Positions 9,727 through 21,174 of a stretch of DNA of 64,000 bases are shown in pieces; position 1 is the stretch's first letter, and each line of letters opens with the position of its first letter. Position numbers and translations under genes: made by a program. The stretch covers positions 98,262,985 through 98,326,984 of the forward strand of contig CM043971.1 of assembly GCA_014529385.2 (NCBI GenBank), read 5' to 3'. A model generated the notes under the pieces. The model was given only the letters and a program-made list of their open reading frames with translations. It was not told where the DNA came from and made no database searches. This DNA comes from Adiantum capillus-veneris (Eukaryota > Streptophyta > Polypodiopsida > Polypodiales > Pteridaceae).

Positions 9727-12700
9727 ACTTTCCATGAAAGTAACTTGCTAGCATACTCATCAGCTAAGTTTAAGTCCTTGACTTGTTTTCCAATTTCAAT
9801 AGTAAACAACCCCGCCATCACTAGTGTTCAAGCTTGAGAACTCGATTTATACATGAAGAGACTACACCTAGTCGCAACCATGCTTTAACTTTATAAGCAA
9901 ACTCCAATTAGAGCAATAAATGCTAACTAATTGGATCACGTGGTATTAACGTACACACTTTGAATATCCTTTAGGCCAAGATTGTAATCTGCCTATCCCC
10001 TTGGATAGCTGACAATATTGAGGTGTGTCTCCCCCACGATTTACATACAGTCTTCCGAGATAACTGGTAAATGGGAATCACACATCGTATAACAGTGTTG
10101 AGGAAGCAAAAATGTCTGGAATAACCATCGTGGTTATATTGAAAAATTTCCAAGCACCCAAACTGAGCCATGACCTCTGTGGGTGATTGGTAGACTCTAA
10201 AGTAGTCTCATAGAGATACTGCACATAGAGTGCAAAGTGCTTCATAAGCAACAACTGGATGAATACGCATGTCGTTCCAAATCATCTTTTGCTAAACACT
10301 AGTGCCCATAACACCTAGTGTGCATGCATTTAGCAAAAAACAGACCCGAACCTGTATATCCATGGTGATCCTTGCCAATACTTATGGAAAATGTGATGCA
10401 CCTAGCACACATTAAAAAGGAATGTAAATAGGTCTGAAAAGAAACTAAATACTTTCAGTTGCAATCTTGTGTCAGCCTTGCTGAAACGTCTGAACCATAA
10501 TAGAAGGTGAAACATGGATCACTTCTAGGTACAAACAATGAAACTTTTTCATTAACAACTGAGAGACTTGCTATATGTATAAACAACCATTTGTAACGTT
10601 GTTTAGTAGTACTTGTGCGTGAACAAGTCATTCTAAGTATCCAATAATTTTTTGGCCACTAAAATTGCTCCTGATACGTCGTGCTAAAAATGGTCTAAAA
10701 AACAGATTTGACCAGCACCTAATTGGACTTTGTCGTGATACATAATTGAAATAATGGTGCCAGTGTCAGTCCAGAGACTCATATTCTCCACATGTGGAAT
10801 ATGTCTCATGTGAGGATGTGTAAAAAAGAACATCCTTCAAGTACACGATGTACTTGTGTGTGGAGGTAACTCAAAACACTCTGCAACAAGAGTGAGAGGG
10901 ACCCTCATTCATTGCTCCACACTGGCTAAACCGAACTTCTTGAGTTCCTAGACCATGTTGTATCCCATGTGACAACATGTGCCAAATTGAACCCTACAAG
11001 TAGGTTCATAACAGCATAAGGCAGAAAGGTAGATTGGACACTTGGCCCAAAATACTTTGTGCCGACATGCCCTTGGCATGGCTCTGTAACATTCAAGCGT
11101 ACTTATACGTCTTGAAAAACCAAGCAAAGCATACTAAAAATGGAATAACACCAAATCAATAGATGAGTACCTGGAGATTTGAATGTAATGTTCACTTACC
11201 CGTATTCAAATGGAGAGGAGCACGTCCCCTACCTGAAAAAACAAACAGCATTGCACTGGGAACCCTGGGTGTTGCCTTTGCAATCCAAGCCCTTGGATTA
11301 GAATCTACGCAGTCAAACCTTTTGGTAAGACTCTTTGTAGAAACTGCTCAACTAGTAGATAACGGTAACCAACATAGTCAACCGTGTACAAAATGATTGG
11401 AATCAACTTGAAAAGTGTGTTCATTCGCTACCGCGTGGTAGATTGCGGAATTATTTCCTTGAAAGTATAACTGGGAGAGATCAACTATGATCCTCAATGC
11501 ATATCAAACTGATTGTCGGGCTCTTATGGACAGCCATGCTGTCGCAACTGATTGCTGCATCTATATTTCCTTGTAGAGATCAGCTGTTGTGAGCTGAAGA
11601 TTATCAAAAAATCAACTTGAGTGTCGCACTGAAAACATGTAGTGCCAAAATGACACCCTAAACATACGTAATGACAAGACTCTTGCTTGAAAACAATCAC
11701 CCAAAGAATGCCAATAGTTTGGTCTTACCCAAGATCTGACAATGGCTCTTAGCCAGCCTGTGTGTGTGGCTCCTAGCTCTTACGGCCATCAACGTTCAAT
11801 CAATAAACCGATGAAAACTAATGTGATGCCCATGTCTAGGTGAGAGTTAGAGCACCTTGGCTCATGCTGACTCCCAAACAAAACATGTATGGAAAGCTTC
11901 TTAGAAAGTTTTCATTATTCTTGAGAGAAATAAGAAAAAGAGAGAGAAGAAGAGCATGCTGGGCTAAGGAACTTTGCTTAAATGTGTAGAGTGTGTGCCC
12001 AGAATGTGTGCTCTTAGACATCTTATGCCTGAATTGTAGCTTATCGTATAAGCATTCCCCAGTTTTCTGGTATGACTCTCTCATCGAGAGAGGTAACAGA
12101 AAAACACAAAACTCATCCCGATCCACCTACCTTGCAGGGGTCGTGATTGTATGAGAAGGACTTAGCATTAGCACTTTGAAATAAGTCCTAGATTTAGGTT
12201 TTCCTTTTAGTGTTGTTGAGTGTTAATAACAACCAACAATCATGTTAAACAATCCATCACTGATTCTGTCCTTGACAGATTTGCGAGTGGGATAGCGGAA
12301 GCGTAATCCATGAAGTGGTGGAGGTCATTCCACCTGGCTAGCATGCCTTGCATGCAGAGTGATGTCCTCAAACGTGAGAACCAAAACCATAAGTGCCTTG
12401 CACAGTTCAGACTAGTAAGGAGTCTCTTTCCAATTCCCCAAACTTGGGTGCCAATGCCCTTGATTCCAAATCAGTGGACAGTATCTCGGCACAAGGGAGA
12501 AGCCTTGCTTCGTATAAAATTTCCAAAACACTTTGCTTTGCACAATGACAGTAACTGCCAAGCAAAGTGTAAACATGGAAAAAAATAAGAAAAACTGAAA
12601 CTTGGCTAACCTGGTCGTTGTGGCTGCAACCAGTTGTCATGAGATTTGGAAGGAAAAACTCATTCCAAACCGGCTCATAGCCTTTTCGGCACAGACGCCC

Positions 12701-14056
12701 TCGTATATCCTATACACCCGTCTCGCTAGCATATGCCGAACGTGGGGAGTCTCAATGCCAGATGCCTGGCTTGAAGCCTTGCTTCATATAAATAATGTTG
12801 TGGTCCTAGCCGACGGAATCTGTTGTTAAGATACAAAGATCATGACGAAAAGAATCGACCTTGTCAAGTGATTTCAACTGAAAGTAACCAGTACTATGTG
12901 GCAAACATCCTCGATCCACTTTGAGAAATGGTGACAAGGAGTCGGCCATGCCGAGCAACCTGCCCCCTGCATCCAATCTAGCAATAGGATGCGCCAATCT
13001 CGTTGAGAGTCTGAAACATGGCAAACGTGCTATGCGTTTCCAATTAGAAATATGCCCCATATGTAGAAAGTGTATACAGGGAATTCTGTACATGAATGAT
13101 CAATCCTATTAGTGAGTCCTCCATGTCAAGAAATGGAAGTGACTAAAGTCAATACCAGCCATGCTGTAATGACATTCAAGCCTTGCTTGATTTAATTATG
13201 TCTACCCTCATTGCCAACAAATGCTATTGACGATAGATTTCATAACAAAGAGAAGTCGACCTTGTCGATCATGCACATATAAATGACTGTAGCTAAATGT
13301 ATATCTGATTAAGAAGTTAGAAAAAATACATTGAGTGGAGATATCTCTTACCTGCGAGATTGGTATACCATTGTTCGTAACAATCACCACATAATGTGGT
13401 TGAACGATGTAGAGGGATAGAAGCCATGCTTCTCCGCAACCCCAAACTCGAGGCTCTTGCCCGTCTTCCTGAAATCGGCCATGCCGACCAGCACTCCAGC
13501 TATGCAGAATAGCGTTGCATCCATGAGCCAAACGAGCGACATGCCTGGTTAACATGTCGATTGACCACCAGCAAAGAAGCAACCTATGGTGTATCATCAT
13601 TCACGGCTACCTTGATTGGACAAGAATAATTCTTGAAGCAAGAATTAACTTGTGCAAATATCTGGAATATCTCCTTTAATTGAAATCATACATAAAACAA
13701 GAAAACTTTAAAAGCATGAAGCCTCAAACCTGTGGATTAGTCTAAATCCTTGTGCTCTTGTAGCACATCCCTTGGAGCATCTTTAGAACATGCTATTTGT
13801 TGAGTTTTTTCTGGAAAGTTGGCTAACATTTTGTGTTGCCAAGTGCATGTGTTAATAGGCCAGTTACGGCTTTCAGCAATCGCCCAAAACACACCTTGAT
13901 TTGCAGATCTAGTGGCATTCGGATATTGTTGAAGGTTTGCATGCTATAAACCGGATGCTTTCCAGTATCGTTGTTGCGTTTTGCATGCCTAATATGCTCA
14001 AAAGCTTGTGTTCGGCCCACCATGGCAAAACCCTGCACCATGGCTGCCTTGCCATG
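9727..14056. repeat. Region dense in short perfect hairpins
   Basis: No credible coding sequence occurs here, but short perfect inverted repeats follow one another. With CTT loops: TCAGC-CTT-GCTGA (10472), AATGAAA-CTT-TTTCATT (10537), CATGCC-CTT-GGCATG (11066), GCATGC-CTT-GCATGC (12341), GAAGC-CTT-GCTTC (12499), TGAAGC-CTT-GCTTCA (12772), TCAAGC-CTT-GCTTGA (13176), TCGAC-CTT-GTCGA (13256). With CAT loops: ACTTTC-CAT-GAAAGT (9727), TGCTT-CAT-AAGCA (10238), GACAGC-CAT-GCTGTC (11529), TCGGC-CAT-GCCGA (12942 and 13475), AGAAGC-CAT-GCTTCT (13419). With the complementary AAG loop: AATTCTTG-AAG-CAAGAATT (13628). Others have longer loops, such as 10287-10338 (arms TTTTGCTAAA and TTTAGCAAAA), 10954-10979, 10580-10605 and 9903-9935. 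The element class is unknown. Confidence 0.7.
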
Positions 14057-14562
14057 AAGTTGATCGGCCATGGTGTTGCACAGAGCCCCAACCTGCTGAA
14101 TGCTGTTGACTGAAACCGTGGGCCAAAGCCCTTAAGTGGGGGGGTTGCCCAAAATTAGGGCACGTTTTTTGTTTAAAAAAATAAACAATAAAAAAATTTA
14201 TACGATCTCTGTAGCGATGGTGGCATCAAAGCTGCGTGAGGAAGAATCACCATTGCCAAGGCTCTCTACCATGAATCGGGCTTGGCACTGTGTCGAAAAG
14301 CAAGCACCTCCGTCTTGCGATCCTAAAGAGACAAACTCCGCCCGTTTTTGTGCAGGTCAGCCCATGGAGTCCTCCCGCTCAAGCAGTCGTTTCCATGGCT
14401 CTACCAATTCTCAGCTCTGGGTAGGAAAGCCTTCCCACGCAGTCCTTCTGTGAAGGCCGCCTTGGCTCCTCGGTTACAGGCTTGGAATACTTGTGTCCAT
14501 GCTTTTCCTGCTTAGGACGCTTGCCCACGGCCTCTGAGCTTCTCCCTTGCAAGAGGGCTTGC

Positions 14563-14564
<2 letters not shown>

Positions 14565-14624
<60 letters not shown>
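14565..14624. repeat. (AG)30 microsatellite
   Basis: A pure AG tract of 60 bp. It lies about 55 bp on the internal side of a minus-strand primer-binding site. Confidence 0.95.
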
Positions 14625-14625
<1 letters not shown>

Positions 14626-14678
14626 ACGAGCATGCATGAAATCGTTCTCCCCCCTCCTCCATGGCTCCTCCAACCTGA

Positions 14679-14690
14679 GCTTTGATACCA
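14679..14690 (-). other. LTR primer-binding site (tRNA-iMet type)
   Basis: The minus strand reads TTGGTATCAAAGCTC just after an LTR end, one base from the LTR boundary. It differs at one position from the common plant initiator-Met site. Confidence 0.6.
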
Positions 14691-14691
14691 A

Positions 14692-14846
14692 TGTAAGAGC
14701 AGGGGAAACTAGGGTCTGAGAGTCCACCACCCAACCACCCTTTTAATAGGCAAGCCCTTGGCCCTTTGCCCTAGTTGGACTCCCTGTTCCACACCGCCTA
14801 GCTCGGCCCTACCCTTGTCTAGTCCGGCCTTGCTGGTGTCCTGACA
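14692..14846 (-). mobile_element. Probable 5' LTR of a short minus-strand LTR element
   Basis: On the minus strand the segment begins TGTCAGGACACC and ends CTCTTACA, that is TG...CA. It is immediately followed by the primer site and then the CT tract, the order LTR, PBS, leader. At about 155 bp the LTR is short, as in TRIM-type elements. I did not find the partner LTR, so the other end of the element is missing or too diverged to see. Confidence 0.5.
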
Positions 14847-14859
14847 CACTTACTATTGG

Positions 14860-17800
14860 AATTGTTGCAAACACAATAGACGAGGATAGATCTTTGGAGA
14901 TGCAACCAATTTCAAAAGTAGACGAACCATGGTCACAATCATTATGGGAAACAATCAAAAACAAAAAAGATGAGAGTGCCACTCTTATATCAACACCAAT
15001 CCCTAAAATAAATATGGATCATGAAATCTATCCGGGAGATATTTAGTCATTGTACAGAGACGCAAGAACGGAGGTCTTGGTAGAGAGAAAACCGACATCT
15101 ATAAGATCCTTACCATCCTTTGTAGGGTAATATGAGACTAAATCCGAGATTAAGGTTGTGTCATTCAAGTGGAATTCAATTTCATAGGTGACGGATACAA
15201 AGAGCTTGCACGATCTATTGTCTTCTCCTATCATGTGCACCATCACTCTCGTGAAATTGTTGAAAATCAAACCATATCTCTGGGGGCAAAGGAGTAAAAA
15301 TATGGAAAAGATGGGAGTGAATATCCAATCTAAAGAGGATCTTGTGGACGAGATAAAAAAGACACATAATCTTGGGAACACGAAAGTGGAACTTGTACTA
15401 GTAAACAAGGTAGGTGATTATTGTGAAGGTGAAGACGAAAACACCACCTTACCTCTATAATATAAGGGAGTGATCACCGTTGTTTCAATACTCGACAGTG
15501 GGCTCGGGGAATAGCCATCACTACAAAAGGAATCTCAAAGAAATGGGAAAGACTAGCTCTCAGAAAAACATGCATGAAATTGCAATTAGCTGATTGGGAA
15601 TGTTGGAACAAGTGATAGTATCCTCAAGCGGGATAGAATACAAACACACCTTTGCAGTGGTAGATTTTGGAAAAGGCAACAACTTTGGAGTTATTTTGGG
15701 GCAACCTTTTATGCACTAACTCAAAATGATTCAAGATTGGGGCTATGACCATCTTTACTTAAGGAACAAGGGAGTTATCACAAGTGAACACCAAGGATCA
15801 TAGTTACAGGGACGTCAACCAAAATCCGATAGAAGACTTTGTTGTAACGACGACGAAACACAATTACCTGCTTGGCTAGTGAAGGATGCTCACATTTGGA
15901 TGTGTAGGGTATCATAATTTTTTAAGTCTTAGAATGGAGGATTGCAATCTCAAGCGCACAGTAGAAGATGACTACTACATGAAAGAACCATTTCCAGAGG
16001 AGTTATTTGAACCCTTTGGATGGGATCAAATACTGATGACTCTTGACGAGGTAACCAAAATCACATTTTACGATGAAGATGGCTATGACATTAGACCCTT
16101 TCTAATGGTTTCAACGGTCCAAGAAACTAAAAACCTTTTGGAAGCTACTAGAACAAAACTGGTAAGCGATTGTGAACGTACAGTGGACGAGGTTTTTGTA
16201 TGTGACCTTTCACATGGTGATGAAGACAAATATCACGATTTAAGGAGTGAGGAATTAGGAAATGATACAAAAGACAAACTCTTGAATGACTAAAGATGAA
16301 ATTGCAAAAAGAGGGGATGGACCATCTTCTACGAATTTCCTAACCAAAAATGCAAAGACAAGAGAGATATCAGAGAAGACGAACGAAGAAACAACAAAAC
16401 AAATTGAGAAAAGAATGTCAAGATTGATGACCAGAATGCAATATCTTATGCTCATGGGAGCAAATGATTGTGTTTGAACAAAATAACACGAAAACCATTG
16501 AAATTGACAAGTTTTTGGGGCAAAGTCCAAAAAATAGAGCAAGAAACAACGAAAAAACAAAACCGAAAAGTCACCAAAAATGTCCAAAATGGAACGACGA
16601 GTGAATACTAGAACTTAATACAATCATTGAAGGAGATTTGGACTATGAAAATGGAAATTGAAGGGGCCTCTAACTCGGATAAATTCGACGCACCCTCTCA
16701 TTACAAGAAATATACAATTCAAGATCGGAAAATTTTGGTAGAACAATTGATGAGAGAGCCGAAAGAACCAAGAACATTGGATGATGGACTTGAGAATGCA
16801 GAGAAGATACACTACAGATCTTACGGAGAAAGAGGAATGGCTATTAATAGTTACCCTCAAATAATACAAAGATGTATTTGCCTGGTCATATGAGGATCTT
16901 AAAGGGTAGATCCTAGTATTTGGCAACACATGATACCTCTGAAAAGCAATGAAAAACCATGCCGAACAATGAAACTTTTGCAAAGAAAATTAAGGAAGAG
17001 ATAGAAAAATTGAAAGAGGCAGAGCTTATCTATGAGATCAAGGAATTTGGTGTCACCAATTTTCGTGGTGCCTAAAAAGAATAGTAACTTACAAGTGCGT
17101 GTAAATCTCAAGCGAATCAATGCTGCTACAATCAGAGACAACTATCTCTTACCCATCACAGATCACGTGATTGAAAGAGTTGCTAGAAAGGAGACCTACA
17201 ATTTCTAGATGGATTTTTGTGTTATAACCAACTCACAATCGAGCTGAAAGATCAATACAAAATTTCCTTTGCTACAGATTGGGACATATTTGCGTATCAA
17301 GTAATGCAATTTGGTCTCACAAATGCGCCTACCACATTCCAAAGGGTTGCTAGAAAGGAGACCTACAATTTCTAGATGGATTTTTGTGTTATAACCAACT
17401 CACGATCAAGCTGAAAGATAAATACAAAATTTCCTTTGCTACAGAATGGGACATATTTGCGTATCAAGTAATGCAATTTGGTCTCACAAATGCACCTACC
17501 ACATTTCAAAGGCTGACGAGTCATGCATTCAAGGAATATCTAAGACAATTATTAGAGATTTACATGGATGAACTGTGTGTGCATTCTCTTCATAGAAATG
17601 AACATATAGATCACTTAAAGAAATTCCTTAAGAAATGCAAAACGTATCGTATCTGCCTAAACCCTAAAAAGTGTGTTTTCATGGTAAGATAGGGCAAGAT
17701 TCTGGGACATATAGTGTCCAAAAACGGAATCTCTATAGATCTTGAAAAGATATAAGTGATTGTTGTTCTTCCACGACCAACAAAAGTTAAAGAGGTACAT

Positions 17801-18385
17801 GTCTTCATGGGCCATTCTGGGTATTATCGCAGATTTATTTACTTGTATACGATCATTGCAAAATCTCTCTATGCACTCATCACTAAGTTTAAGTGGAATG
17901 AGGAATGTGAGAAAGCATTTCAACAATTAAGAAAAGACTTATTTATGCTCCCATCTTGAAAGCTCTTGACTAGAACAACATCTTTCATGTCCATGTTGAT
18001 GTATTGGCTTACGCTATCGGTTGTATCTTAGCTCAACCTGGAGAAAACAACATGGATTTTCCAATCTGCTACTCCAGCAGACAGCTAAATAACATGGAAC
18101 AAAATTACATTACCACAAAAAGAGAGGGCTTGGGAATGATCTACTCTATAAAAAATTTAGACATTACCTGCTCGTAAACAAATTCATGTTCTTTGTGGAC
18201 CATCACACATTGTTATACCTCGTAAGCAAACCTTTAAATACAGGTTGCATCATTAGATGGTTCCTAAGAATTTGTGCTACAAAAAGTGAGTACCTGCCCA
18301 TACTTGAGCAAACTCATGCTAGTCCAACAGGAGGAAACTTCACGGCTAAAAAAACCGTAATAGTGATATTCCTAGCAGAAATTTA
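14860..18385 (+). pseudogene. Element D: Ty3/gypsy pol relic (protease, RT, RNase H, integrase start)
   Basis: This is a decayed relative of element A's pol. At 15188-15460 it matches A's pol start (CTITLVKLLKIKPYLWG; NKVGDYCEGEDENTTLP), followed by the protease around SILDSG (15487) and an ILGQPF-like site (15690). The linker at 15886-16293 (KEPFPEELFEPFGWDQI; YDEDGYDIRPF) also matches A. Then come RT (FAYQVMQFGLTNAPTTFQR, EIYMDELCVHS, HSGYYRRFIYLY), RNase H (FFVDHHTLLYLVSKPL) and the integrase H2C2 start (LEQTHASPTGGNFTAKKT). Stops and frameshifts are frequent. The sequence breaks off at about 18,430. The catalytic YMDD is YMDE here. Confidence 0.85.
17181..17514. repeat. 167 bp tandem duplication within element D reverse transcriptase
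   Basis: TGCTAGAAAGGAGACCTACA recurs at 17181 and 17348, and the whole 167 bp unit that follows is repeated almost exactly. The period is not a multiple of three, so it destroys the RT frame. Confidence 0.9.
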
Positions 18386-18659
18386 GTGGCCTACTCTATT
18401 TATTGATATGGAACATTATTGTGTGCTTTTACTTTTTGCTGGAGGCTGGGGACTTCTCAAACACTGTGTACAAGCCATGAATGGTTGCAAGCACACAACT
18501 AGACTATCCTAGTAAGCTCAAAGAGGTCAATGGTGTGTCACTCACCGCTCTACGCTTGCTGTCATGAAGGATTCTATGCCACAAAGAAGAGGAAGCTATC
18601 GCCGCCATGCTCAACCGCCTCGCCGTCGTCGATGCCACCACAATGCTCTATCATACACA

Positions 18660-18662
<3 letters not shown>

Positions 18663-18716
<54 letters not shown>
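18663..18716. repeat. (TC)27 microsatellite
   Basis: Pure TC tract, 54 bp. Confidence 0.95.
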
Positions 18717-18719
<3 letters not shown>

Positions 18720-18724
18720 CGCGT

Positions 18725-18725
<1 letters not shown>

Positions 18726-18782
<57 letters not shown>
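18726..18782. repeat. (CA)28 microsatellite
   Basis: Pure CA tract about 57 bp long, separated from the TC tract by nine bases, forming a compound microsatellite. Confidence 0.95.
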
Positions 18783-18784
<2 letters not shown>

Positions 18785-18849
18785 GTGAGCACACGATGGA
18801 GAAGAAGGTAGAGGTAGAGCAAGAGCACTTCTTTAGCGTGCACCTCTAG

Positions 18850-20448
18850 AATGAGGATTTTAGGTCAAAATGGACCTTTTTTATGAATTTGACCCATTTT
18901 CACACATGGGTGTCCACAATGGCCGGTCATAGCAAAAATAATGTAAAAATAAGATAAGTGGTGCGCCTCTCATCAACAATTACCTGCACACCTATAGGAC
19001 CGACAAGCCCAATCCATGACTCAAATAAAGTGATAAGGTGTCTGTCAAAGGTGATAGGCTGTCCGTAAGTGGTTAACATGTCTCCCTTACTGATGTAGAT
19101 TCCGTCCTTGAAAGCTAATGAGGTAAATCCCGTTCGTCGAGGTGGAAGGCATGTGAGATTGAATGTCTTTAGCTTTCTTCAAACACTCCAAAATCAACCA
19201 AAAATGGCATAGTAATTGCATTCTCATAGAACATATATAATTAAAAATCATATGCAGTGAATAGGCACACAAATTGATTGGTAACAAAATATTAACATTT
19301 TTTCAACAATAAACATTAAACCATAATATAATCAAACGCATAAGCACTTGTAAAGGTACAAAAATAAACAAGTCTATGGTCATTAATTTAAAGATTGAGA
19401 GGCACTAGAGGTCAACCATGGGCAAGCTTCTCAATTCTCTCTGGTCAATTAAGCTATTTAATCGCGAGAGTAAAGTATTTCATGTCCGAGGGCTGACTAG
19501 AGGCTATACCTAAAAGACCTTATAGTTAAGCTATGATAAAAAGGAATTGCATATGAAATCATTACGTGAGTGATTTCCTTTGTTTGACCCCCCAAAGTGT
19601 TTTCCACATTGATTCAATTTTTGATGTGTGTGCTTATTTTGTATGCCTTGTGCTTTTTGCTTCTCAAGGAAAAGCGCCCACACTGGGAACCTCTAGGGCT
19701 CTAGTATCATAGGCAATATATGTGAGTGAAGTACTAGATCAAGCTGGGATTTCTTTTCCAGCTTAAGATTTTACATTTTTGGCACTTTTGTTTTTATTGT
19801 TTGTTTGTTTTTCACTACATTTCAATTTTGCAACTTTGGGGGGTCATAGTGACATTGTTACCCTCCAAAGACTCATCACAATAATAATCTCCCTTTATAA
19901 TTCTTAAGCTAAAGATCAAGAGGGATTAAGCCCACTAGAAAGCACTGGTACATTGCACACAATGCTTCATAATATCAGATTAAAAATCTAAATTAACCAT
20001 TGACAATTAGGAAGGCATTTCCATGGTATTAAGAAGAGCTCTAATGTCTATCTTGGTCAAACTAGCTTAGTCAGACTTCTTGATTCATAAACCTAGACAA
20101 GGGACTATGAAATAAAATTATATTGAATCTAATGTATAATACTAAGCAATGTGTTGAATATTGTGCTACCAATCACAGTTAAAACAGACAAACATGGATG
20201 CTAAAAAAGACAAGAGGCAATGATAATGGACAAGAAACACCTGTTCGTGTTGATGATTGCACTTGATTCAAAGAGTGAACTAGATAAAGATTGCACGAAG
20301 TTCAAAATCCCAACTACTGCAATGCGTTCCTATACACACTAGAAAACACAAGGAATACCTCTAGGAGGCACAACAGTGGGAAGATGAACCAACCTTTATT
20401 GAACACAATCAAAACAACATATACAGAACACTAACCTAAGTATTTGCA
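18850..20448 (-). other. Intergenic stretch; right part is probable 3' LTR of element C
   Basis: No coding sequence is seen. On the minus strand a TG begins at 20448 directly after a purine run (GCGGGGGG), as expected for PPT then 3' LTR. An AATAAA lies about 50 bp into it (20395-20400). The left end of the LTR could not be fixed because the 5' LTR of C was not identified. Confidence 0.4.
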
Positions 20449-20458
20449 CCCCCCGCGA
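20449..20458 (-). other. Probable 3' polypurine tract of element C
   Basis: The minus strand reads CGCGGGGGG and then TG. Element A has a comparable CGCGGAGGGGGGGAG before its 3' LTR. It lies just downstream of the 153-codon ORF. Confidence 0.45.
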
Positions 20459-20461
20459 TGG

Positions 20462-20923
20462 TCAAGGGAACATGATATTGTATAGATGGGTAGGTAGCCC
20501 TAAGTCTAAACCCCTATCCTCGTCATCATCAAGAAAAATAAAGTCATCATCAGTGAGACCATACGTGCCATCCGTGTAATGATGTAGATTTTTCTCATCA
20601 TTAGATTGACATATATTCACTAAGAATTTCACTAGGCGTGTATAGTCATCTTGCTCAAAAGGGTAAGCTTGTGCAATCGGAGAGATGTTATTTACTAAGT
20701 ACGGATCAGTCGTGGTCAAGAGACGTATCATCCATTCTAATTCCTCAAAATTTTTCTCACACGCTAGTGTATTCACCAAATCCCATTCACAGACAAGCAC
20801 AGGGTAGACTATGTGAAACACTTGTGGAAAGTAAAGAGGGTACCTCTCACCTAAGGTAGGAGTGGATGACTCTAGCGTATTAGCCATATCTATACACACA
20901 AATAGATTTTTATTAGTGTGCAA
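20462..20923 (-). CDS. Hypothetical 153-residue ORF of element C (env position)
   Basis: An intact 153-residue frame lies between an internal polypurine tract of element C and its probable 3' polypurine tract, where A and B carry their additional ORFs. The protein has a hydrophobic, aromatic first half (PLYFPQVFHIVYPVLVCEWD), then FEELEWMIRLLTTTDPYLVN, and a very acidic end (TDDDFIFLDDDEDRGLDLGL). No signal peptide, membrane span or zinc site is clear. I do not recognise the family and see no convincing similarity to A's ORF3 or ORF4. It may be the remains of a longer ORF. Confidence is moderate that it was translated, low on any role. Confidence 0.45.
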   Translation of the reverse strand: MHTNKNLFVCIDMANTLESSTPTLGERYPLYFPQVFHIVYPVLVCEWDLVNTLACEKNFEELEWMIRLLTTTDPYLVNNISPIAQAYPFEQDDYTRLVKFLVNICQSNDEKNLHHYTDGTYGLTDDDFIFLDDDEDRGLDLGLPTHLYNIMFP

Positions 20924-21154
20924 ATATTGAAAGGGTCATGTCCTTGTGCATAATGTGTTATTATGGTTTTTGGGTCATGTACTAGAATTTGTAGATTTCA
21001 AGATTTTTGTTTGGTGGCTCTTGCTCTTTTATTTTTTTATTTTTGTTTTCTTGAGTATAGGGCTATATATATACATTCCCTAAGATTGGGAGATTGAGAA
21101 GTCAGGGAGGAAGGTTAAGAGGGGAGCAAGTGAATGATGGATGTCAACAAACAC

Positions 21155-21168
21155 TCGCCCCTTCCTTG
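21155..21168 (-). other. Internal polypurine tract of element C
   Basis: The minus strand reads AAGGAAGGGGCGAG a few bases after the pol frame ends at 21175. Elements A and B have purine tracts at the same place. Confidence 0.5.
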
Positions 21169-21174
21169 GGTAGA

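Noticed and set aside
10000-13600. Short open frames of 60-130 codons in the hairpin-rich region
   Set aside because: They overlap on both strands, share no motifs and match random expectation. The hairpins explain the local structure better.
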